DNA of 43,624 bases, taken from IMG/VR virus record IMGVR_UViG_3300049460_000071, positions 1 to 43,624 of that record. The stretch is one strand, 5' to 3'. Origin of the DNA: a virus. Both the position numbers and the translations under genes were made by a program. The notes below the pieces were generated by a model. The model saw only the letters and a program-made list of their open reading frames with translations. It was not told the origin of the DNA and did not search any database. Every line of letters begins with the position of its first letter. The first letter of the stretch is position 1. Of the stretch, positions 36,603-43,042 are shown in pieces.

Positions 36603-39494
36603 ATGGCTGATGAAATCATTACTCGGGAACAGTTAGTAAACGCCTCTTTAGATGCTAATAGTTTAGAGCTATTTATAAGTGGTTCAGATATTGATGAAGT
36701 TTTAACTCGATTAGGGCAACAATACCCTACATTAGCAAAGTTAGTTCGAATCCTAATGGAGACAGGTGGCTGGAAAGCCTATCTAACAGAAGCCGCCTTA
36801 CTTGCTACAACGCCAACTGTCAATCCTTCAGTTGGTTATGCCTTTGACACAAAAAAACTATATTTATGGAATGGGACTACTTGGATTGATGAGGGTTTAA
36901 GCCAATTTGACCAAGCTGTTAAGGTTTCATTGGATTCTCTTAGAACTTTGGAATCAAACCGCCCACAAAATCCAAACAAGCTAGACTTTAAGCAAGTCAC
37001 ATTTATAACAGCACCAACTTCTGTTGTGGGAACTGCAACTTACCCATACAGAAATGGCCTAAAGCAATTAAAACTAGTTAGTGCAACAACTGGAACACCA
37101 ATCACTGTTTATTGGGAGCTCCCTGCATCCCAATTCTTAAGAGATTTTTCTGGTTCCATTACTATTGAAGGTTTAACAACTGGCTCAAACGGTGTTGTCG
37201 GAATTGAGCAGCGTAATGATGCTGGCTCTCTTATTTCTTCACAATACGCAGCAACGGGCATAACAGCAGCAGTCACTAAACAGACATATAAAGTCAATGT
37301 TTCAGGCGTTACAGCCGGAGCCACGAAGATTCGCTTAATCGTGAATATGCTGACTACTGGCACACGTGAAATGTACGTTCATAGCCCATTCATTGCGGAT
37401 GGATCGAACGCAGAGTTTATTGCACCTCGAGATGCCAGGAATGAGAATTTACTTTTATCATCCTTCATTAAGACTATAGGTATTAATCAATTCAATAAGG
37501 CATTAGCGGAAGATGCAAAATTAATTAGTTTTCAAACTGGAGCAACAACAACTTTTGCGAATGGTATCGCATTTGGAAAACAGGCAGTACAGGCGGGAGG
37601 AACATATACTTTCTGGATGCCTTTAAGTACCTCCTTTGCTTTCAAACGGATTATTTATACATATGATAAGAATGGTGTGTTTTTGGGTATGGATGCTGCA
37701 CAGGGTTCAGCTGGCGAAATAGTAAACCCAAATCCACCAACCGGCATTACATACGCAGATAGTGACAAAACAGTAACTTTCACAATCCCTGAAAACTCAA
37801 CTATTGCTTTCGTCTCAATGATGATTGTTTATGCAGCTCATACCACTACAGATTTTAATAATTTGATCAATGGTATGCAGCTGGAGTTGGGCTATAAACG
37901 TTCAACTTACGTAGCATATGATCCTAATGGGCAAGAGAAATTATGGGTAAAGCCATCTGCAATAATTGATGTGCCTGACAGTGGTGGCGCCACAACAGTT
38001 GTTACAGCGGGTAATACATTTACGTTATATATTGATGGCGTTTACGCATACATCCGTACACCTTTCAGCGATACGGTTGACATGGTACAGATGGTGCAAT
38101 ATGGAACAACTACAAAGTGGAATAACAATGTAATTAACCCATATCAGATTAAAACCATACCTAAGTCTACCGCTAAAGAAAACTTAGTCACTGCATATAA
38201 TGCAGGAACGTTAGTTGTGAACCATGGTGATGATGCTGCACCGATGAATTACAACGGTACATACATTGGAGCAAACCACGGTGCTTTCATTGTTCATGAA
38301 ATCACACAGATAGGTCACGGAAAAGGCTATGTTGATGTAGGCTCGAAGTGGTCCAACGGTACACGCGAATATACTTTAGTTCGCATTGTTGACGCCAATA
38401 AACTTTGGTTTGTATCTGATAATACTGGTACTTCTGCACAGTGGGTATACAACAATACTTTATTAACCGGCAATACACTAACTCATGTTAGTGGTGCAAC
38501 AAACACTGCTAGTATTGCAGTTGCTAGTGACGCAATTACTCAGTTATATACCGCGATTAACAATCACGTTAAAAAGATTGTTGTCGATGGTTATAAGACA
38601 ATTGCAACTTCGGGCTTTTATGATGTCGAAAGTGTCGAGTTTATTGACACATACAATATTATGAATGTGCCTGCGATTATTAGTTATCTGCAAGCTCATG
38701 TAGGCACTGCGACAGAACAAGAGCTGAATGTTCCGGCAATTGACTACGATGTCAATGTACAAGTTAGCTATAAGTATGTGCAGAATGGCGCTTTAACTAT
38801 TAATACTCAATTTCAGAAGAAGTCGAATATTAATTTTAACTTTGCTGGATTAACCCAAGCTTTGCCGCTGAACTACACAGGAAAAACACTGCTTTACTAT
38901 GTGCCAAAAATGAACCCTGTAACTGTTGGTTCAAACACATACAACTTGAGTAATGTTATTGATGTTACGTCAGTAACTGATGTTATTAACTTACTTAAAG
39001 CAAATTGGAGCTATGATAATAATCCACCCGACCGAATGGCTCAGATTGTCAAGAACGGTGCAACTAAAGAGTTTGGACATGTTATTGGGTATAGCTTAAG
39101 TCGTGGTGCAACTCAATCAAGCATTCGAGCAAATACAACTGATGCTGGCTTCTTTAATGGGCCAACTCGTAAGATGTATCCGAAAGCATTAGTAACTAAT
39201 CTAAACACTGTGGTGAATACGATTACATATAGGATTTTATTTAATCCCAATGTGCTCCCTGAGGCAACTGTATATGGGTGGTATGAAGATAATGGTGCAA
39301 TCTTTGTCGTTTTGGACATTCATCAAAGTGCTTCATTGTTAAAGTTACCTAATCTTGGATTATTTAACGGAAAGTCAGCAACAGTAGTTGATTCTAATGA
39401 TAACTTTACTTTGTATAGCGAAATAGTCAGTGACGGTGGTTTGCTTTGCTCCGTTGTAAATGGCTATGCCCAAGCAACGATCAAACTTAGTTAA
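36603..39494 (+). CDS. Tail fibre/receptor-binding protein
   Basis: A 963-residue protein. The N-terminal 75 residues (DANSLELFISGSDIDEVLTR, then LAKLVRILMETGGWKAY) form a helical virion-anchor. A short TKKLYLWNGTTWIDEG segment, common in tail fibres, follows. Next are carbohydrate-binding-like beta domains (about 130-275 and about 295-450; note QLELGYKRSTYVAYDP) and a large C-terminal region rich in Asn, Thr and Val (NYNGTYIGANHGAFIVHEIT, YVDVGSKWSNGTREYTLVRI). It could be a receptor-binding fibre or a capsule-degrading spike; no catalytic motif is evident. GGAGAAAAGTA precedes the ATG. Confidence 0.8.
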   Translation: MADEIITREQLVNASLDANSLELFISGSDIDEVLTRLGQQYPTLAKLVRILMETGGWKAYLTEAALLATTPTVNPSVGYAFDTKKLYLWNGTTWIDEGLSQFDQAVKVSLDSLRTLESNRPQNPNKLDFKQVTFITAPTSVVGTATYPYRNGLKQLKLVSATTGTPITVYWELPASQFLRDFSGSITIEGLTTGSNGVVGIEQRNDAGSLISSQYAATGITAAVTKQTYKVNVSGVTAGATKIRLIVNMLTTGTREMYVHSPFIADGSNAEFIAPRDARNENLLLSSFIKTIGINQFNKALAEDAKLISFQTGATTTFANGIAFGKQAVQAGGTYTFWMPLSTSFAFKRIIYTYDKNGVFLGMDAAQGSAGEIVNPNPPTGITYADSDKTVTFTIPENSTIAFVSMMIVYAAHTTTDFNNLINGMQLELGYKRSTYVAYDPNGQEKLWVKPSAIIDVPDSGGATTVVTAGNTFTLYIDGVYAYIRTPFSDTVDMVQMVQYGTTTKWNNNVINPYQIKTIPKSTAKENLVTAYNAGTLVVNHGDDAAPMNYNGTYIGANHGAFIVHEITQIGHGKGYVDVGSKWSNGTREYTLVRIVDANKLWFVSDNTGTSAQWVYNNTLLTGNTLTHVSGATNTASIAVASDAITQLYTAINNHVKKIVVDGYKTIATSGFYDVESVEFIDTYNIMNVPAIISYLQAHVGTATEQELNVPAIDYDVNVQVSYKYVQNGALTINTQFQKKSNINFNFAGLTQALPLNYTGKTLLYYVPKMNPVTVGSNTYNLSNVIDVTSVTDVINLLKANWSYDNNPPDRMAQIVKNGATKEFGHVIGYSLSRGATQSSIRANTTDAGFFNGPTRKMYPKALVTNLNTVVNTITYRILFNPNVLPEATVYGWYEDNGAIFVVLDIHQSASLLKLPNLGLFNGKSATVVDSNDNFTLYSEIVSDGGLLCSVVNGYAQATIKLS

Positions 39495-39515
39495 TCACAC
39501 AATCAATCTATATAG

Positions 39516-39548
39516 GCCCTAGCTTTAAATAAGTTAGGGCTTTCTTAT
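39516..39548 (+). terminator. Terminator after the tail fibre gene
   Basis: GCCCTA and TAGGGC form the base of the stem, with CTT/AAG pairs inside, then TTTCTT and ATTGCC. Confidence 0.75.
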
Positions 39549-39571
39549 TGCCGAAAAATTAGGGGTATGGC

Positions 39572-39859
39572 ATGGAATCATGGAAATTCATTCAAGAGTT
39601 TCTACAGACTTTTGGCACAGCAATCACTTCATTTTTTATGGGGTTCATTATGGCTTATTTCCGAACGAAGAAAAAACTAGGTAAGGCTGATTGGGCAGAA
39701 TCCATTATGTGTGGACTTTTTTCAGTTGGCGTCTGGTCATTACTTGAGTGGCTTAATGTGCCTCAGATTGTATCCGTAGGTATTGCATCAGGCATTGGTT
39801 ATATGGGCACTCATTTTGTTAGCAACCTGATTGAGAAGAGGATTAACAGAGATGGGTAA
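39572..39859 (+). CDS. Holin
   Basis: A 95-residue membrane protein with two to three hydrophobic segments (about 13-30 FGTAITSFFMGFIMAYF, 46-60 MCGLFSVGVWSLLEW and 64-85 VPQIVSVGIASGIGYMGTHF) separated by a basic/charged loop (RTKKKLGKADWAES). The C-terminus is charged (LIEKRINRDG). Size, topology and the 8-bp overlap with the endolysin gene identify it as the holin that opens the inner membrane at the time of lysis. AGGGG precedes the ATG. Confidence 0.87.
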   Translation: MESWKFIQEFLQTFGTAITSFFMGFIMAYFRTKKKLGKADWAESIMCGLFSVGVWSLLEWLNVPQIVSVGIASGIGYMGTHFVSNLIEKRINRDG

Positions 39860-40301
39860 AACGACAAGTAATGCAGGACTAAACCTCATCAAAGGTTTTG
39901 AGGGTAAGCGTCTGTATGCATACGATGATGGTGTAGGTGTTTGGACAATTGGTTTTGGGACTATCAAATATCCCAATGGCATTCGAGTCAAAAAAGGTGA
40001 TGTGTGCACTGAAAAACAAGCAGAAGAATATCTTAGAAATGATTTATCAAAGTTTGAAGCAACTATAAACAAGCTTGTTAAAGTGCCGCTTAGTCAAAAC
40101 CAATTTGATGCTCTAGCATCCTTTACATACAATCTTGGAGAAACCAATTTAAGTACGTCAACTCTACTTAAGAAATTAAACAAAGGTGACTATCAAGGTG
40201 CGGCTGATCAATTTCTTGTCTGGAAAAAAGCAGGAGGTAAAGTTCTACCTGGTTTAGTTCGTCGTCGTGAAGCAGAGCGAGCACTTTTTTTAAAGAAGTA
40301 A
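39852..40301 (+). CDS. Endolysin, GH24 muramidase (T4/P22 lysozyme type)
   Basis: A 149-residue lysozyme that cuts the glycan bond in peptidoglycan. LIKGFEGKRLYAYDDGVGVW, then TIGFGT, gives the catalytic triad Glu17, Asp26 and Thr32 with the T4 lysozyme spacing (Glu-9-Asp-6-Thr). The C-terminal NQFDALASFTYNLG and VLPGLVRRREAERALFL are also typical. There is no N-terminal membrane anchor, so it depends on the holin. The start at 39852 lies inside the holin end; earlier codons in the frame are unlikely. Confidence 0.93.
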   Translation: MGKTTSNAGLNLIKGFEGKRLYAYDDGVGVWTIGFGTIKYPNGIRVKKGDVCTEKQAEEYLRNDLSKFEATINKLVKVPLSQNQFDALASFTYNLGETNLSTSTLLKKLNKGDYQGAADQFLVWKKAGGKVLPGLVRRREAERALFLKK

Positions 40302-40306
40302 CTTAT

Positions 40307-40426
40307 ATGTGTAAACGTACTAAAGTTGCATCGATCATCACAATTCTGTGTCTACTTTTCTCAGGTTGCACAGCTCACACAATGAACACCTCAGTTAATG
40401 TTGGCATTTGTGTCAAAGCCCTTTGA
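40307..40426 (+). CDS. Small lipoprotein, possible Rz1-like outer spanin
   Basis: A 39-residue protein with a lipobox: MCKRTKVASIITILCLLFSG then Cys21. The mature peptide would have only 19 residues. It directly follows the endolysin, where the spanin genes Rz/Rz1 lie, but no inner-membrane partner gene is seen and the ribosome binding site is poor. It may be a minimal outer spanin or a remnant. Confidence 0.55.
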   Translation: MCKRTKVASIITILCLLFSGCTAHTMNTSVNVGICVKAL

Positions 40427-40434
40427 GTAGGGCT
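40417..40434. terminator. Hairpin between convergent late and accessory genes
   Basis: AGCCCT and AGGGCT pair around TTGAGT. It lies at the end of the late operon and at the stop of the convergent minus-strand gene. T runs on either side are weak (TATTTGG rightward, CTTTGAC leftward), so its activity is uncertain. Confidence 0.5.
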
Positions 40435-40615
40435 ATTTGGAACTTTTAATTATTTCATTCACTGCATCTTCAAAAGACTCCAAGTCTTTTGCTTTCATAA
40501 AGTCTTCTATAAAAATTATATTTTCAGGTAAAAACCATATTTCTTTTGCTTTCATTCCTTGTTCTTTTTTCTTGTTACGTTCTACTTTTTTTCTTTCTGC
40601 TGATGTTTGAGCCAT
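40433..40615 (-). CDS. Ribbon-helix-helix regulator (antitoxin- or Aca-like)
   Basis: A 60-residue protein. The N-terminal 22 residues are very basic (SAERKKVERNKKKEQGMKAK). Then a strand (KEIWFLP), a helix (ENIIFIEDFMKAKD), a turn and a second helix (EDAVNEIIKS) give the ribbon-helix-helix pattern. The start overlaps the upstream stop as TAATG, so it is translationally coupled to the acidic protein. It probably binds the palindrome at 41066-41079 and represses its own operon. Confidence 0.68.
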   Translation of the reverse strand: MAQTSAERKKVERNKKKEQGMKAKEIWFLPENIIFIEDFMKAKDLESFEDAVNEIIKSSK

Positions 40616-41031
40616 TACCAGTTTTCCTCAATCTCAGTTTCAACTTCTTCGCTTTTGCGATGTCCTAAAAACTCTACTTTGCCATTAACAACTAACCATC
40701 CGTCATTTTCTTCAACTGCATCAAAACCTAGTTCAGTAGCAATCAAAGCGCGTAATTGCTGGTTCTCGAAATATGTGCCATCTTGTTCTGCATCATCACA
40801 ATCAATAACAAAGCTAGGATGAGTTTCCAAAAAATCAGGATTATTTTCTAAATATTCTTCAATATCAGATTTCTCACAGATATTTTCAAACTCCACAGTG
40901 TAGATATAGTCCCCATAATCCCCGTTAGCAGTTAGGGCAATGTTTTCAGAAGTAAAAAGACCAGTATAATCGCCATGTCCTTTGATGATTTCTTTTAGTT
41001 CTTGATTGTTAGTAGCATGATAAGTTTTCAT
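40615..41031 (-). CDS. Acidic protein of unknown function, first gene of a two-gene operon
   Basis: A 138-residue protein. The ATG at 41031 follows AAGGAG, while the ATG at 41061 has none. It is strongly acidic, about 33 Asp/Glu against 8 Lys/Arg. It begins MKTYHATNNQELKEIIKGHG and has TSENIALTANGDYGDYIYTV and TYFENQQLRALIATELGFDA. The YHAT start, central Tyr and late Glu loosely recall ADP-ribosyltransferase-like folds (H-Y-E), but this is weak. Alternatives are an antitoxin-neutralised toxin, an anti-CRISPR or a DNA-mimic antirestriction protein. The partner regulator and operator suggest tight control. Confidence 0.6.
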   Translation of the reverse strand: MKTYHATNNQELKEIIKGHGDYTGLFTSENIALTANGDYGDYIYTVEFENICEKSDIEEYLENNPDFLETHPSFVIDCDDAEQDGTYFENQQLRALIATELGFDAVEENDGWLVVNGKVEFLGHRKSEEVETEIEENW

Positions 41032-41065
41032 TGCATTGCTCCTTGGGTATGAATTAATCATATAA

Positions 41066-41079
41066 TGTGACTAGTCACA
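41066..41079. promoter_or_regulatory. Palindromic operator of the acidic/RHH operon
   Basis: TGTGACTAGTCACA is a perfect 14-bp palindrome 35 bp upstream of the acidic-protein start. On the minus strand it lies between possible promoter boxes TTCTTG or TTGCAT and TTATAT or TATATG, where a bound repressor would block polymerase. Confidence 0.7.
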
Positions 41080-41142
41080 ATGCAAGAACTATTTCCCATT
41101 ATCCTCAATTTTTTTATCATTTAATAAAAGGAGAGCGCTTTA

Positions 41143-41333
41143 ATGTCTACACAGCTAATCAAGATCTTTAAAAATGGAGCACTAACTTTGTAGATTTACC
41201 AGCCGAGCTTGATAAAAATGGAGAGGTGACAAAAATTTATGACTATAGTGGCAATGAATTAAAAATTAATTTCCTTCGAGATGAAGTTTATTATAAGGGC
41301 ATCTGGTGCCAGTTTCAGAGGAAACAGCACTAA
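41143..41333 (+). pseudogene. Small gene broken by a one-base slip
   Basis: An ATG at 41143 with AAAAGGAGAG upstream reads MSTQLIKIFKNGALTL and stops. The -1 frame (41172-41333) carries a coherent continuation, WSTNFVDLPAELDKNGEVTK, IYDYSGNELKINFLRDEVYY and KGIWCQFQRKQH. One extra A in the A5 tract at 41170-41174 would join them into a 63-residue protein. It overlaps the end of the integrase gene (convergent) by 4 bp. Either a mutation, a sequencing error or phase variation explains it; I see no programmed slippery site in the right phase. Function unknown. Confidence 0.7.
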
Positions 41334-42553
41334 TCCGCCCAACTGTCTACAATATCTGCCCAGTCTTGCATCATTATTCTACGCTCATCTAAATAGAGGG
41401 CATGGTTATAAGTATCTCTAATTTTGTTTTTATCTACATGAGCCAGCTGCAATTCAATATGATCAGAAGGGTAGCCAAGTCCATGCAAAATGGTTGAAGC
41501 AGTAGCACGAAAATCATGTGCAGTCAGATCATCAAAACCCATTGATGCAAGAGCACTATTAATTGAAGACTTATTCATAAGCTTATTTAGATTAAACACA
41601 CTAGAGAAGACATACTTTCCAGTTCCGGTCTGTGAGAGTTGATCAATCAATATAGCCTTCACTTGTTTGGACATAGGAATGATATGCTCCCTATTCATTT
41701 TGATATTCCGTTGCCCTGAATTTAGTTGCTCCTTTGAAGCTGGAGGGATCCTAATTAGATCATCTTCAAAATTCATCCACTCCCATTGAAGTCGGGTAAC
41801 TTCAACAGATCTGAGCATCGAATAAATTAGAATCAAAATACTATTTTTAGTAGTTGCAGCACCTTTATAATTTGTAAATCTATCCCAAAAAACACCTTTT
41901 TCTACATCAGACATAGGGCGCGCACCTTCTTTAGCAGGTCGCTCAATTGTATTTTTAAGTGCCGAGATAGGATTTTGCTCACAACGCGATGTGGCAATTG
42001 CATAATCAAGGATTTGACTAGTAATTTGTCTATTTAAAATTGCGGTCGCTTCACCAGTACCAAAGTTAGATTGTTTTCTTATTCTGGCTACAGTCTTTTT
42101 TTGCATCTGAAGAACATCAAATGCTGTAATATTTTTAATGTCTTTATTGCCGAGACTTGGAAAAAGGTCTTTCTCGAATGCAGTTTCAACAGCACGTCGA
42201 TAACTAACTGAACGCTTTTCTTTTCTGCCTTCATACCATTCTTTGGCGATATTTTTAAAGAGACATATCTCTGTTAATAGAGCTTTAGCCTTATCTTCCT
42301 GTCTTTGCTGAGAAGGATCTAAATTTTGGCTAAGAAGAGTTTTTTGATCTTGGGCTAGCTTTCTTGCTTGCGCCAATGTCACAATGGGATACTCACCAAG
42401 ACTTATCATCTTGGCAGCTCCAAGAAACCGATAACGGAAGCGCCAAAACTTTGAGCCATTCGTACGGACCTCAATACAAAGCCCCGCTTGGTCAGCAACA
42501 CGATAAGACTTATCTTTTGGTTTTAATTGCTTAATTTTAGTGTCATTGAGCAT
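41330..42553 (-). CDS. int: Tyrosine recombinase/integrase (DUF4102 type)
   Basis: A 407-residue protein that inserts and excises the prophage. The N-terminal arm-binding domain (LNDTKIKQLKPKDKSYRVAD, then FRYRFLGAAKMISLGEYPIV) is DUF4102, as in P4-type integrases. A core-binding domain follows (about 100-190). The catalytic domain has the first arginine in YSMLRSVEVTRLQWE, then HDFRATASTILHGLG (H-x-x-R), LAHVDKN and the nucleophile tyrosine in DTYNHALYLDERR. No good ribosome binding site precedes the ATG. An arm-type half site (42558-42566) lies just upstream, so integrase may control its own transcription. Confidence 0.95.
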   Translation of the reverse strand: MLNDTKIKQLKPKDKSYRVADQAGLCIEVRTNGSKFWRFRYRFLGAAKMISLGEYPIVTLAQARKLAQDQKTLLSQNLDPSQQRQEDKAKALLTEICLFKNIAKEWYEGRKEKRSVSYRRAVETAFEKDLFPSLGNKDIKNITAFDVLQMQKKTVARIRKQSNFGTGEATAILNRQITSQILDYAIATSRCEQNPISALKNTIERPAKEGARPMSDVEKGVFWDRFTNYKGAATTKNSILILIYSMLRSVEVTRLQWEWMNFEDDLIRIPPASKEQLNSGQRNIKMNREHIIPMSKQVKAILIDQLSQTGTGKYVFSSVFNLNKLMNKSSINSALASMGFDDLTAHDFRATASTILHGLGYPSDHIELQLAHVDKNKIRDTYNHALYLDERRIMMQDWADIVDSWAD

Positions 42554-42557
42554 TTGA

Positions 42558-42566
42558 GTGAGTAAC
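42558..42566. repeat. Additional integrase arm half site, inverted
   Basis: GTGAGTAAC is the reverse complement of the GTTACTCAC element of the arm repeats. It lies 5 bp from the integrase start codon. Confidence 0.5.
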
Positions 42567-42583
42567 GCAAGTGAAAAATATGA

Positions 42584-42603
42584 TTACTCACAATGTTACT
42601 CAC
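42584..42603. repeat. Integrase arm-type site, right copy
   Basis: This is an exact copy of the 20-bp TTACTCACAATGTTACTCAC found at 178-197. It lies in the 170-bp non-coding region between integrase and attR. Confidence 0.7.
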
Positions 42604-42607
42604 AAAA

Positions 42608-42691
42608 ATAGCGAATGTCACCGAACGCGAGCGAATTAAAACGGATGTATGTGTTAGATGAATATTAAGATGAACTTTAGATAGCGAATGT
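42608..42691. repeat. Direct repeat ATAGCGAATGT in the attR arm
   Basis: ATAGCGAATGT occurs at 42608-42618 and 42681-42691, each followed by a second, degenerate CGAA element. These could bind excisionase or another directionality factor. The rest of 42554-42723 has no gene. Confidence 0.5.
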
Positions 42692-42723
42692 GAACGAATG
42701 TGGTCGGATTTCACTTCTTCTAA

Positions 42724-42740
42724 TCGATCATTAGAAGCAT
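42724..42740. other. attR core (17 bp)
   Basis: TCGATCATTAGAAGCAT is the second copy of the attachment core. Phage DNA ends here and the sequence to the right is the original upstream region of trpG. Confidence 0.92.
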
Positions 42741-42848
42741 TTTGAGTCTAACCTCTTGATATATGATATTTATTTAAATAGCTATTTAAATTTTTACCTG
42801 TTTAATTACCCGTTTTGATTATCACACCAAAATCGTAGGCAAAAATAA
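42741..42848 (-). promoter_or_regulatory. Displaced native trpG promoter/leader
   Basis: Before integration this 108-bp host region lay directly upstream of trpG. On the minus strand it is AT-rich with ATAGCT, AAATATCA and AGAGG followed by TTAGACTCAAA and then the ATG in the att core. It is now separated from the trpG gene by the prophage and would transcribe into the attR arm and integrase side. The interval 42741-43042 contains no gene. Confidence 0.55.
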
Positions 42849-42867
42849 AGCCGCTATCTAAGCGGCT
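42841..42867 (-). terminator. Host terminator of the aminopeptidase gene
   Basis: On the minus strand AGCCGCT and AGCGGCT form the stem, then TTTATTTTT follows. It is a near match to the prophage terminator at 227-251, at the same distance (about 108 bp) from the trpG start. Confidence 0.78.
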
Positions 42868-43042
42868 AATATAACAAAAAATGAAGTGACCAGTTTAACT
42901 ATTTCATTCGTTAGAAATTTGCCAAAAAAGTCAGCTTTAAATTGATATTAGATCTGTTAAGAAACAGAGATATGTGCAACTAGGGCAGAATCGGCTTTTT
43001 CATTAGAACTAAAAATTATTCTGCCTTAGTTAGAAAAGCAGA

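Noticed and set aside
41169-41175. Programmed frameshift explanation for the split small gene
   Set aside because: The only A-rich heptamer in the needed phase is T AAA AAT, which does not allow both tRNAs to re-pair after a -1 slip.
42741-43042. Possible small host gene in the 300-bp interval right of attR
   Set aside because: Frames are short and AT-rich with no start signals. The region is explained by the displaced trpG leader and the aminopeptidase terminator.
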